64,000 nt of DNA from Pithys albifrons albifrons (Eukaryota > Chordata > Aves > Passeriformes > Thamnophilidae): contig NC_092464.1 in NCBI RefSeq assembly GCF_047495875.1, forward strand, positions 30,040,865-30,104,864, written 5' to 3'. Position numbers and translations under genes: made by a program. Shown here one piece after another: positions 52,296 through 63,122 of the stretch. The notes below the pieces were generated by a model. It was not told where the DNA came from, did no database searches, and saw only the letters and a list, made by a program, of their open reading frames with translations. Position 1 is the first letter of the stretch, and every line of letters starts with the position of its first letter.

Positions 52296-53349
52296 TCATC
52301 TCACTTGTTCATTTATGGACAGGAATCCGGGAATAGGATTAAATAGGTGACAGATTATGTATTTTGGAAAAAAAACCACCAAGTCACTGTAAAATATGCT
52401 GATAGTTCAATGTGAATAAAAAAATACTCATCTTCTGCTTAAGGTCCTTTGAACTTAGTGGGGATTTTACGTACCAGATGCAGAAAGAAAAATATATTAA
52501 ATTTACTGAATTTTAAACTGTCATCCAGACTACCAGCTACCAATTGAGAGAAAAGCACCTCAAAACCCCAGAACAAATCTAAACAAACCTCAACCCACAA
52601 ATGTCACACCTCTGTGACAGAATGCAGCAAAATGCTTTCCAGAGGTTCCCTCCCTCTCTCAGTCCATACTTTAGTCCTGAATTTGCTTGTCCTATCATGT
52701 TAATTAGACTAGTTGATATGTCACTTTTATTATTAAAGTTTTCCTTAATAACCATCTTGTCTTTTGCAATGCTAAACTGGTAGATCTCTCTTGTTGATTG
52801 AAAACACTGAACTAGAATGTAGAATGAAAAAAAATATGGATCTCTTCTTCTCCATTACATTTCCTTTTTATATCTGTAATACCCTAGAGATATTTTTACA
52901 TGCTAAAATAAGGGATTAAAGACTTTTCTGTTGTGAGTTTCATACCTTTAAGATATCTACTCTTTCTTATTTGAGGTTTCTATTTGTTTAAAGCTATCTC
53001 ACTGAAATAGAAGCCACCCACATAATTTTTCCAACAAAATTATATATTTGCAATATAATACTTGTACTGTAGTTCCATTCCTCCATCATGCATACTACAT
53101 CCAGCTTCAGAGGTCTGAACAAGCAATGGCATGCACATAATTAATTCCATGAGGAACAGCTTATTCAAATATTTGCACACACAACTCTTGCTCTTTGTAT
53201 ATCAGTTGCACATAATTTACAATGAGTATTTCTGCTAACTTGAGTACTCTGTTTAAATTAAATGCTAAATAAAGCTCCAAGTTTTCAGACATATTTTTGT
53301 TGTAGCTTGATCAAACATTTTCTATTGTCCTACATGCACTTGAGTGAGT

Positions 53350-53363
53350 GCACACACACACAC
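53350..53363. repeat. Short (CA)n microsatellite
   Basis: About seven CA units. Confidence 0.85.
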
Positions 53364-53656
53364 GCTGGTAATGGCTTTTTCTATTCTTCAGCTTGTGCTA
53401 TGCAGTAAAATGGTTACAAAAATAGCAACATGGCAACAGTTGCTTGCACATGTGGATGTCATAAACATTTTGTGTTCCTTTACAGCCAAGCTCAATGCAA
53501 GGCGCTGTCGCAGCAGTGGGGCTGCTCCAGGAGCTGGCACGGGAGAGGGTCTCCCAGGCACCAAGGTGATTTGCAAGTTGCAAGGGAGTAATATGTATGG
53601 TGTGGATTAGCTGTAAATGAAACTCACAAGTGTTTTCTTTATAAGTGACATATATA

Positions 53657-53865
53657 TAGGGGAAAATTCTTCACAGAAACTGTGGTTAGACATTGGAATA
53701 GACTGCCCAGGGAGGTGGTGGAGTCATTGTCCCTGGAGGGTCTTAAAGGAAGACTGGATGTGGCACTCAGTGCCATGGTCTAGTTGCCATAGTGGTATTT
53801 GGTTGTAAGTTGGACTTGATGATCTCTGACATCTTTTCCAACCTAATCGAGTCTGTGATTCAGTG
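53657..53865 (+). mobile_element. CR1 LINE 3' fragment
   Basis: The order of blocks is AATTCTTCACAGAAACTGTG, AGACTGCCCAGGGAGGTGG, TGGATGTGGCACTCAGTGCC, ATGGTCTAGTTGCCATAG and CTTTTCCAACCTAATCGAG, closing with GTGATTCAGTGA. This is the CR1 3' end in sense orientation. It is followed within 40 bp by an A/C-rich tract and then a second CR1 of the same orientation. Confidence 0.93.
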
Positions 53866-53898
53866 ACATACAGACATGCACACCGGAACAGTGTTTTT

Positions 53899-53988
53899 AA
53901 AACAAACAAAACCCCCAACAACCAACCAAAACCCCCCAAAAAACAACAAAACCTAACCAAAAACAAACAAAAAAACAAACAAAAAACT
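53899..53988. repeat. A/C-rich low-complexity tract
   Basis: About 90 bp of A and C with hardly any other base, including AACAAAACCCCCAAC and CAAAACCCCCCAAAA. The minus strand is a T/G tract with runs of five and six G that could form G-quadruplex-like structures. Confidence 0.9.
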
Positions 53989-54199
53989 CCATAGGGATGT
54001 AGTTTAAAAAAAAAATAAGGCATACTTTTTCAGATTGTGAGTGAACATGACCCAAGTGGCTTCCCAGAGGTACCGCAGTTGTGCTCAGGCTCTCACCAGC
54101 CCCCCCGGCCCCTCCCCGAGCCCCGGCCCCTGCAGAATTGCCCTCGCCCCTCGTCCCCGCCTTCCCCCGGCACTGAGGAACACCCTGGCTCGGGGTCCC

Positions 54200-54712
54200 C
54201 TTTCGGCCTTACACCATTTCAGTGTGCCCAGCTCTGGGCCCCTCAGCTCAGGAAGGGCACTGAGGTGCTGGAGCGTGTCCGGAAAAGCACAGTGAAACTG
54301 GGGGAAGCTCTGGAGCACGTGTCCTGCTTGGAGCGGCCGAGGGAGCTGGGATGGTCGCCTGGAGAGAGCGAGGCGCAGCGGACCCTCATCCCCCTCCGGC
54401 CCGGCCCGACGGGAGCGCCATCCAGGGCCGGGCGCGTTCTGCTCCCAGGCAACCAGTGACGGGACGGAAAGGCAATCTTACGCCGTGCCAGGGAGATTTA
54501 GGTTGGACATTAGAAAGAATTTCTTCACAGAAAGGATCATTAGAGATTGGAATGGACTGCCCAGAGAGGCGTTGGAGTCACCATTTTGGACCTTTTTAAG
54601 GGAAAGACTGGATGTGGCACTTAGTGCCATGGTCTCGTTGACATGGTAGTGTTCGGTTATAAACTGGGTTCGATGATCTCAGAGGTCTTTTCCAACCAGC
54701 CGATTGTGACCC
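54200..54712 (+). mobile_element. Longer CR1 LINE fragment abutting the LRRC72 promoter
   Basis: CR1 text is recognisable from CCCAGCTCTGGGCCCCTCA (about 54228) through GCTGGAGCGTGTCCGGAAAAG, CTGGAGCACGTGTCCTGCTT and GAGCGGCCGAGGGAGCTGGG. After a GC-rich segment replacing the usual 'CTCTACAACTACCTGAAAGG' text, it resumes at GCTCCCAGGCAACCAGTGAC and continues to TCTTTTCCAACCAGCCGATT. The orientation is sense. The copy keeps many CpGs, unlike other CR1 pieces in the window, and ends about 100 bp before the LRRC72 start codon. The exact 5' edge is uncertain. Confidence 0.85.
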
Positions 54713-54719
54713 TAAAACC

Positions 54720-55480
54720 GCAGGGTGCGGTGCCGGGCCCCCGTCCCCCCTGTTCCCCCAGCGCTGCCCCGGCCTCAGCTCCCGCTCCCGGCCCCGCACA
54801 GGACGCTCCCCGATGGCGGCGCCTGTGGCCCCCGCCGCGCAGGTGAGCGGGGCGGTGTCTCCTCTTCCCTTCCCCTCCCGTCCCTGGCCCCGCCCGGCCG
54901 CGCCGCTCCCCCGCCTCCCGCCCGCATTGGCGGCCGCCCCCTGCCCGGCAGCGCCCCCGGCCCGTTCCCTCGATGCGGGCAGTGGGTAGAGCCCGGAGCG
55001 CCCACAGCCGAGCTCCGGGGGCCTTGGCCCCGCCTCGGGGGCTGTGGCGCAGAGCTCGGGGCGCCCCTCCAGGGCTCCAGTGCGGGGAGGTCTCACAAAG
55101 CGCAGTATGCAAAGTACAGATCGTCGGGCACAGCCTTCCTGAGTGTCGAGCGCGCAGCCCCGGAGTTCTGCTGCCCGGAGCGGGTGTGCATTCCCCGCTG
55201 GCGCGTCCACACCCGCCGTCGGTGTGTCCGTCCGTGCCGAGGACAGGCAGCAGCACACCTGGGGTGTCGCGCAGCTTCTTTTCTCCAGAGAACGTTTGGT
55301 GTTCCGTAGGCAGATTTTGCCCGTGGAGAAGGAAAATACGACCATTTTTCCCAGATTTTCCCCTCCCTGACAGCTGCAGCCTGAGCGGACGGGCCCGTCC
55401 CACTGCGCCGTGTGGAAGGAGCTTGTGCGGGCCCGAGGGGGCCAGTCTGCCCCTGCCCAGCAAGTGCCACGGGCACCCCC
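54720..55480 (+). promoter_or_regulatory. LRRC72: CpG-island promoter of LRRC72
   Basis: GC- and CpG-dense sequence surrounds the first LRRC72 exon and extends about 600 bp into intron 1. There is no clear TATA box. The upstream boundary merges with the CpG-rich CR1 at 54200-54712, so that element may supply part of the promoter or leader. The long open frames on both strands in this block reflect base composition. Confidence 0.75.
54813..54842 (+). CDS. LRRC72: LRRC72 coding exon 1 (start, 10 codons)
   Basis: ATGGCGGCGCCTGTGGCC and three further Ala/Gln codons give MAAPVAPAAQ, followed at once by the donor GTGAGCGG. The start has G at +4. The exon ends in phase 0, which fits exon 2 exactly. 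The length also agrees with the short non-repeat N-terminus before the conserved V..QLK segment of the mammalian protein. Sequence conservation over ten Ala/Pro-rich residues cannot be judged, so the case rests on phase, position in the CpG island and donor quality. Confidence 0.65.
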
Positions 55481-56246
55481 TGCTTGGGAGTCCTTTTGTG
55501 TGTGTTCAACGCGCCCAGAACACACTGGAGGGGGTGTGCAGACAAGACAGGCCACTCTCAACATGCCTGTTGGTGCTTCCAAGCTATTCCATATTTGTAA
55601 AGTTTTGAGGTTTAAACAAATTATCTTACTGATGTTGGGCCTAATAGTTCATGTAGAAAACCCACTTTTTCGGATACACATTTTAGTTTTCATCAACCAC
55701 TAGTAAAGGAAGCCCGTAATTCTTATCTTAGTGGTTTTCATTGCTTGTACAAATTACAACATATCAACAATACACTCTGAAAATCAAAATTGCATCTTAT
55801 ATTTTCCAACGTTTAACGTACAAGCAGAGTTTTCTGGATGTGTAATTCTAAGATCTCATGTGCGTATAGTAAAGTTGCATGCAATAAAGTTGCAACTGTA
55901 TTGCAAAGTAAGCAGTTTTCATATTTATCACAGATACTGGGTTGGCTGACCTTAGTGAGAAGCCCATTCTCCAGTCAATATACATTACTTTCTCACTTTC
56001 ATGTCTACCAACTATGATTCTCCACAGAAAAAGAAAATTAGTGCAAGTGTAGCATAATCAATGAAATATTTTTATCACTTTAAAATAGAGACTGATAATC
56101 TCTCCCACTCTCTTAGACTATATTATAGTTTGCAAGGTGCTTTTATATATATACTCATTTTGGTGTGCATATTGAATTTGTTTATGTGGTAATGAATCCA
56201 TAATGATGCAGTATATTATACTGACAAATGTACTATATACTGTCAG
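54843..56246 (+). other. LRRC72: LRRC72 intron 1
   Basis: The first 600 bp is CpG island. The remainder is AT-rich, with no repeat or gene recognised. It ends at an acceptor ACTGTCAG (56239-56246). Confidence 0.65.
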
Positions 56247-56320
56247 GCAGTACAAAACCAGCTGAAGATCTGTGGCTTTAAGAGCAGAGGGGATGTTGTA
56301 GGATTGTATCTGGCTAGACA
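56247..56320 (+). CDS. LRRC72: LRRC72 coding exon 2
   Basis: Encodes AVQNQLKICGFKSRGDVVGLYLAR split over residues 11-34, plus two bases of codon 35. It aligns without gaps to the mammalian segment with the pattern QLK-x-x-G(Y/F)K-R-x-DVV-x-LY, just before the first leucine-rich repeat. The acceptor is CTGTCAG|GCA (phase 0) and the donor is CA|GTAAGT (phase 2). The 74-nt exon makes exons 1 and 3 join in frame. It is too short and overlapped to show up as a long open frame; it was found from splice phase and family pattern. Confidence 0.88.
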
Positions 56321-59300
56321 GTAAGTAAAATATGTTTCTCCTTTTGACTTTTACTGTAAGTAGAGCACACAGTAAATGGTAACCTTTCATAGTGCTATCT
56401 GTGTCTCTTAACATCATTTATATGAGAAATACCAGTAAAACTTATTTTACCTAGTCCATACATGTGAATGAAGAAATGGTGAAGGTACAGTAACACACAC
56501 AACAGAGCTGTGCTCAGTGTAAAGCAGTTAAGTGCCTCAACCCTAGATACACTATCTGTCTCCAGCAACACAGAGTTGCTCCAGGGTCTGTGAGTTCACA
56601 GAGTTGTGCGTTAACTTCTACCGTGGGAGCAGAGTGAGGCTTGATGGGCTAATCTCAGCCTGTTCTAACTGGCTCATAAGGCTGGGTGGAAGGAACATCA
56701 AGGAGGTAAATGAAAAAAAACACAGGACCTGCCCAGTCTAAGGACTGCCAAATTTCTGACCTCCCTGAAGAAATCTGTTACTGCAAAAGCAAAACTTATT
56801 GGTAGCACCTTTGAAATTGCCTGCATTTCTGCTGTTAAGAACTGAAGGGAGGGCAGGGCAACATGAAGTGAATACAAGCACAAGAATGCTTGTTTTGGGC
56901 AGGCAGTGCTGATCACAGAACTGATCTCTTGGAGCTTTATTAAACACCTTGAGATGTAGGGCAGATGAGGAGAAGAAGCCATGCTAAGTGAAGGAAGGCA
57001 AAGCTTTCGTGAACCTGTGGGTGATCTAGGTTGATAGAGGTGTATGTTGTAGTATGAACATGCTGAGAGGCTACCATAGAGGGATGGATGCATGACAGGA
57101 CATACTTCAAAGTTTTTGGAAAGCGTGCTTTGAATTTCTGGCCAGGGCATAATTCCAAGTGTTACATACCTGTCTGCAGCCTCACAACTGCATTTACTGT
57201 TTGTATGGTTGCTATCATATATAGGATCCTAATGTAGTTTAATAATTCAGGGACAAGGTTTTCAAGGTCCCTGGGTCCAGTGAATGAAAGAAAAAAAAAG
57301 AATTATGGAATTTCAGTGTTGTCTAGCCTGTTTTTGGTGGAAATCAGGGGATATTGAAAATCTGAATATGTCCACTAGTATGTATAAGTTCCTTACCACA
57401 TCTCCTTATTACACCAGGAAAGTATGTGATGCTTTGTAAAAAGTAAACATAAAACATGGAGTTACTGTCTTTTTTTAAAAAATATGTATTTTAGAAAGAA
57501 GAAAGCATAAAAATTAGAGAAGTTGAAATAATGAGAAAAATACAAGATACATATATAAATATTTTAAACAAGATAAGAAAATTACTATGATGTATATGTG
57601 TAAGAGAATTAAGACTGTGTATACAGTCTTATTAGGCACATTTTCTGATTTTAAATGCTTGAATGTATGCCTTCACTGGCTTTGAATACTTTTTGGTATA
57701 AATATAAAGAGGTGTTTAGATGGCAGATAGAGAAGTGATCTGTCTTCCCATGAAACCATTTTGAGACAGATGATGCAAGATGCCTTCTTTGATGATTGGC
57801 TAGAAGTGAAGTCTTTTTAATCTATACCAGTTTATATAAACTTGAACCTCAGCCAAACTCAATTTCAGATCATGCCTCCTCTACTGTCGGTTTGACATAT
57901 TTTTTCTGCTGGCTGAAATAAGAAAATGAAAAAAAATAATTAAAGTCAATCAAATAAGAGGGAATGGGTTTATATTTTTAAAATGCTACTATTAAAGGGA
58001 CATGAAACAATGTACATTTGGATACTGAAAGCTGTCATCCTAGGAAAACTGATTAACTTAGCAGTAGGTAGAAAATGAGTGCTGCAGGCCAAAAAGGATC
58101 AGTTTATAAAAGACATACAAAGTCTGGAAGGCATCTAGAAAGGGACAGGCGCTTTCAAAATGTTAGAGGAATTAAGCTCTACCTGGGGCAAATTAAATGC
58201 CTTAAATACTAGGCAAAAAAAAACCCCAAACAGATCAAGGCTTGGAAATTGTCGGGATGAGGCTGTAACTAGACAGGGAGTAAAGCCAATTAAATGTAAA
58301 CCTGTAAACTAGGTATAGAATGGCAGTGACAAAGAATATGAGGAAATTTTGACTTTGCTACCTGAAAAATAGTTCAGGTGTGTACAAGAGAATTAGAAGT
58401 AGCTCTGTAAGACCTCTGTATGTCCTGTCAACAGTCATCTGCCTGTCTGAAACACTTGCAGTAATGTCTTTTCTGGTTACTTGTGACAATACACACATAT
58501 GTATGTATTTGCAAAGTTAGTTTTTATGGATTATCTGAGGAGGCCAAATAAAGGTTTTAATGAAGGAACAGCATGGGATAATCTGACTTTCAGAAATACA
58601 GGAGAATAAAAGTACAACACCTCAGCACCTCCCTCTGTCTGTACCTGGACGGTGTGTTGAAAATAAAAGAAAAAAACCAACATGAGAAACTAGAGACTAG
58701 GCTTCACAGTTGGAAAACAAACATGATTTTAGGCTGAGATGTGAGGTTAATTTTTATCAATCCTGTTAGTTTTTTTCTGAAACACGGCCTGTTCTTGGAA
58801 CACATTAAAATCCACAAGGAAAATTTTATTATGTCAATTAAAATTTGTCAAATAAAGGTCATCTATAATTATTCTAGTGGAAATCAAGAATATTTATTTA
58901 AAGCAATGAAAAATAAAGAGGAGCAATTAGTGAAAATTACTGAGCAGCTCAGCAATATTCCCTGTAATTTGTTATTTGTAGAACACTAGCAAGCTCAAAG
59001 TGCTAGATATACAATTAAACAAAAAAACCCTACTGGCACATGTGAGATAGTTTCTGCCTCTGTGGATATACTAAATTTATATGAGAACAAGAGAGGAGTG
59101 GAAAAAAGGGCAAAAGATTTTGCAATATGCACTAATATGAAAAATAACAAGAAATGTGCATTGATGTGCTTGATGTCTGGCTCTGTTGGTTTCCCTGGCA
59201 CTGGCTGGACAATCCCCACTGCACCTTCAAAGCAATTTTCCTTTCAGGTGTGTGTCTCCAGCGTGCCAAATTTCTACTCCTGTGTTCTGAGTAGGATTTC

Positions 59301-59606
59301 TACAAAGTGCAGAGTTCGTGGGACTCTGACTCCTCTAGAAAAGAAATGCTGTTATGGAAAAACAATTAGTTACTTATTTTGTTGCATTTCTTTACCATCT
59401 GCTGTCTTGTTTTGCTTTCAGGTGTGTAGAATGCTTACATTGTCTCTGCCATCTTGTTCTTTGTGTCTTTCTCGGCTACAGTTTCTAAGGAGTGTGCCTT
59501 TTTATTTCTTGTATAATATGATTTATAAAAATTTAAACTATTTATAAAATTATTGAGCACTAATAATGTTAAGAAATTTGCTACTCTTTTCATTTTCTTC
59601 CACCAG
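56321..59606 (+). other. LRRC72: LRRC72 intron 2
   Basis: About 3.3 kb, AT-rich, from donor GTAAGT (56321) to acceptor TTCCACCAG (59606). No exon, RNA gene or clear mobile element was recognised. Open frames such as 58741-58989 and 59062-59547 lack any domain. Confidence 0.75.
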
Positions 59607-59676
59607 AGGACTAAGAAGTATCCCAAGTCTCTCACAGTTTCATAGGTTAAGGTACTTGTGGCTTAACAACAATAAG
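59607..59676 (+). CDS. LRRC72: LRRC72 coding exon 3, first leucine-rich repeat
   Basis: The first base completes codon 35 (CA|A, Gln), followed by GLRSIPSLSQFHRLRYLWLNNNK (residues 36-58). This is a leucine-rich repeat in the form L..I..L..F..L.YLWLNNN, the SDS22-like type. The acceptor is CCACCAG and the donor GTAATAAG. The spacing from DVV in exon 2 to YLWL is identical to the mammalian protein as I recall it. Length is 70 nt, exiting in phase 0. Confidence 0.93.
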
Positions 59677-61886
59677 GTAATAAGATATTAATGTAAAGAG
59701 CAGAACAATTCACCTATGCTCCGTGATTATTATTTTGTAATGTTTTCTAATGAGAAGTATTGTGTAATTGTCAAGCTTATAAGTTATTTTTAATTTCCAG
59801 GCAAATTTAACTGTCAAATGTAACAGATTTAAGGAAAATAATATTTATTTATTTTTACCTTGCAGAGTATAGGCTAATTCATTTTCCTTTAGATGCACAT
59901 CAGACATAAATTTTGTGTATTCAAGAAGCTGAGCGTTTGTGCTAATTCCTTAGCCACATAAAGAAAGCAGTTCACAGGGCAGCTGGTGTGCCCTGCCCAG
60001 CAGAGTGGGCAACTCGGGCCAGAGCCCAAGGGGTGATGTGGCTGTAGGACAGGAGGGGACTGCAGGAAACGCGCAGCCCTTTTTTTGTGCACTTGCAGAA
60101 ATGCAGTTTATTTCCTGGCAGGATAGTGGTTGAGGTGAGACTCCTTTTTGCCCCCATGCACACAAGGGTGACATAAAACTCTTTGAAATGAGCTGCTCCC
60201 TGTGCACGGTAAGCAGCACTGCAATGCTAGGGATGATGGGGATCTGCTGCTGTTACACAGGCTGTTGTGCCACCTAAACTTGTTGGATTTAAGAGATTTC
60301 CAGGCAAGTGGTCAGAGTGGGACCACATGAATTTCTCTTGTTTCCAATGCAGTGTGTGGCCCTAAATCAGTTACACAAACCACGTGCCTTACTTTCTTTA
60401 TCTGGGCATATCCAGATTATAGTATTTATTATATCCTGTATGGGTTTTAAGACAACGCTCTGTCAAAATCTCCAGACAGTACAATTTCCAGCCAATTGTA
60501 AGCACATTGTATCTCACACAAAATCATCTACTTGACAGTAGTATTATCTGATTTATAAATCTCCATATAGGGCAGTTAAGTGCCACCCTGACACCCAATT
60601 CCATCAGATCTCGGAAGCCAAGCAGGGTCAGCCCCGGTTAGTACTTGGATGGAAGACCTCCTGGCAATACCGGGGGCTGTAGGTTCTAGTCCTGAGGACT
60701 TCACTGTCACCGTCCAAGCTCTCTCGTCTGTGGCAGATGAACCTCAGGAGTGCCAGTTCTGCGCACGCTGTGCCTCACCTAAAATATCCGCTGCACAGGC
60801 TCGAAGGACACACCCATGTGGGGAGAGCCCTTCCTAAATCTTCATTTGCAAAGCCTTGCCATACTAAATTTCCATATGCATAGCCAACCATTATTAAATG
60901 GCTGAATTGTATCCAAACCTTTATCATTAGCCAGTGGTAACTGAAAAGCAAGAAAAATAATAAAACCCCAAGAAGTTTAACCTGCTTTTAAATATCTTAC
61001 TGTACAGTAGTTTACATGACTTCTTCAGTGAGCTCAAGTTCTTAGAACACCAGAATTCCTTGCTCAGGTAAATAAGTAGATCTGTGAGCAGCATGAAAAA
61101 TAAATCTATATTCTGTGTCTCTTTGGAGCGTATGTATATCTGCTGCCCCGGGCTAACATCAATTATATGGAATCTTACCTCAACTTCATCAAAAGATCTG
61201 TGGTTATCCACCTATTTTCAAAAAAAGCAAACATATAGATACATTAGAAGATTGAACATAGGTATAAAAAGGGTTTTGCTTGTATCTCTAAAGGAGGATA
61301 AAGAATAAGAAGAAATTGGCCTGATGACTAAGCAGGACTAACCTTGCTGACCAAAAAAGATAAATCAATCTGATTTTTGCCCAGATCTGAGTTTCTTACC
61401 TAAGTATTAATAAAGAGCATTTTTCTGATATTCTATATAACTTTTGTGGAGAAGCCACTCACCGTCTTTTCTTAGGAAAAGTTTCACTTAAATGCTCTAA
61501 TGGAGTATAAGTTTCTATACTCAAAAGTTTTATCACAAAAAAGTAAATTTCAGGTGACCCTAAAAATTAAACTTGTCAAAGATGGGAAAACACCATTGTA
61601 CAAGTGAGTGGAAAAACCTCTGCCTTATGTTCTTCCTTCTTGCTTTCAGGTACAGTCAATGCACAGAGCAAAGCACAGTTTGTTTTAGAGTCACTGGCAC
61701 AATTCAAGGACATTCTCTAACTAACACTGAATGAAGGTTCAGCTATCATGAGAATCCTTAAACCAAGAGTCTTAAACAGAAATAGAAGAAACTGCTGATA
61801 GTTATGCAGTTTTCAAGACACCATGTTTATAATTCTCCAACATTACATTGACTGACATATAATAGTTTGCCTAACTCTAATTTCAG
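59677..61886 (+). other. LRRC72: LRRC72 intron 3
   Basis: A 2.2-kb intron from GTAATAAG to TAATTTCAG. It contains the second 5S-headed SINE (60569-60864) in sense orientation. The stretch 59960-60090 is GC-rich and repeat-like but was not identified. Confidence 0.85.
60569..60864 (+). mobile_element. 5S-rRNA-headed SINE, copy B, with target-site duplication
   Basis: Starts GGCAGTTAAGTGCCACCCTG and continues through 5S rRNA text: GATCTCGGAAGCCAAGCAGG, then GTTAGTACTTGGATGG and AATACCGGGGGCTGTAGG. From about 60682 it passes into the same non-5S tail as copy A. Over the first 66 tail bases the two copies match at 62 by eye. It ends near CTTCATTTGCAAAG (60840-60853), the CpG-decayed form of copy A's hairpin. 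Flanking direct repeats TAAATCTCCATAT (60556-60568) and TAAATTTCCATAT (60865-60877) match at 12 of 13 positions. Relative to copy A it lacks about 12 nt in the tail. It sits in LRRC72 intron 3, in sense. Confidence 0.88.
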
Positions 61887-61968
61887 ATACAAGATTTAAC
61901 TTTCTTGATCAAAAACTACTGCTTGACTGAACTCTATCTCAACAATAATGAACTGACAGATATATCAG
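61887..61968 (+). CDS. LRRC72: LRRC72 coding exon 4, second leucine-rich repeat
   Basis: Encodes IQDLTFLIKNYCLTELYLNN and NELTDIS (residues 59-85), plus one base of codon 86. The core NYCLTELYLNNN is essentially the mammalian LRRC72 sequence and is diagnostic of the gene. The acceptor is CTAATTTCAG and the donor GTACCA. The 82-nt exon enters in phase 0 and leaves with one base, matching exon 5. Confidence 0.95.
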
Positions 61969-63122
61969 GTACCAATATTGCCTTTTTGGATTATTGAGCA
62001 GAGGCCTATACTTTCTTTTCTGTGTATTGGCATTAGAATTTATAAAACCTGGCACAGCAAGTAACTTACTGGTTGAAAGCTGCTATGTATGTATAACAAG
62101 AAATGTTAATTATTAGATATTTGATTGTTCCAGCATACCTGAGTGGCAATAAGGTGACATGTTTACCCTGGTCTAAGGGATGAAATGTCGCTCACTTTAT
62201 GTCCTGCAATTGTAACATATTTTTGGTCTTACATGCACATACTTCATATTGAGAATTTATAATCAGAAGTATTTTGCAAAGTTACTGCCAAACTTTTTTA
62301 TTGCAAAATATGAGTTTTTCCTGGTCTTGTAGATGAAAGTGGCTGTATCAGACTGGTGAATTTGTGAATAAAGAGTCCAAAGCATAATAAATTTCTGTCT
62401 ATCTTATACATTTTAAATGTTAATGCTTTATTTTTCTCTGTCCCTATAAAGTGCTGGGATGAGAAATTATGTTGATTAGTTTCTGTGAGATTCTGAGAAA
62501 AATTAATCTTTGAAAGACATAAACATGAGTAAAAAAGACAATACGGATGATAACAAAATATGGTTAAAGAGAAGGGTATCATTTATAGGGAAATGTGGGT
62601 AGGAAATATTGTATAGAATTTGCAAAATGAGATATCCAGTCCTGATGTGGTGTAATGATGTGAACACATAGCCTGGGACAGCCAAAAAATATTTTGTTAT
62701 AACTTTTAAATACTTACTTTTAAATAATTATATGAAATGCAAATATTTTCTAAAGAATTCACTATGTATTGTTCGTGAGGCAAAGGTAGTATAAGGTCAT
62801 GGTAAAAGGAAGTGAATCAAGGATTACTGGGATATAGCAGGAAAGAAGGAAGGAGAAAGAGAGGTTGCTGTTGATGCTGATCTGTTGATGCAAGGGTAAT
62901 GTAAGGAAATGTAAAGAACTGGATTGAAAAATGAAGATGAAAGGGCTATTGGATAGCTCTAGTTGTTTTTTTTAATTAATATGTCATGCTATGTGTTACC
63001 AAAAGGCAGGCATAGATGGATAATTAAAATATCAAATTCAATGTGCAGAATAACAAAATAATTATCTAATGAAAGCAATCTGTTGCAATGAGAATTAATT
63101 GTTGTTTTTCATTTTATTTCAG
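61969..63122 (+). other. LRRC72: LRRC72 intron 4
   Basis: About 1.15 kb of AT-rich intron from GTACCA to TTATTTCAG. No repeats or genes recognised. Confidence 0.9.

Larger units (their letters stand above)
23923..54160. other. Gene-poor intergenic region between SOSTDC1 and LRRC72
   Basis: About 30 kb of AT-rich sequence in which I can identify no exon. It holds the elements listed separately: a 5S-headed SINE, an ancient interspersed repeat, CR1 fragments, a TguSINE1-like element, microsatellites, short tandem duplications and inverted repeats. SOSTDC1 is a developmentally regulated gene, so distal enhancers could lie here, but no single stretch can be nominated without cross-species alignment. 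The longest open frame, 131 codons at 27065-27460, shows no recognisable domain. Confidence 0.65.

Noticed and set aside
53780..53800. RFX X-box-like GTTGCCATAGTGG near LRRC72
   Set aside because: It is part of the CR1 consensus segment (GTTGACATGGTGG) and its second half-site is poor, so it is explained by the repeat.
54037..54459. 140-codon plus-strand frame
   Set aside because: Mostly inside the CR1 fragment and a Pro-rich GC tract. It does not match the frame or structure of CR1 ORF2.
54596..55582. 328-codon minus-strand frame over the LRRC72 promoter
   Set aside because: A composition-driven open frame that runs through a CR1 and the CpG island. No domain is visible.
59062..59547. 161-codon open frame in LRRC72 intron 2
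   Set aside because: Lacks homology and lies in an intron between two well-supported exons. Codon use looks random.
60569..60682. 5S ribosomal RNA gene in LRRC72 intron
   Set aside because: Same reason as the copy at 32887-33198. No Pol III terminator T-run follows the 5S part directly.
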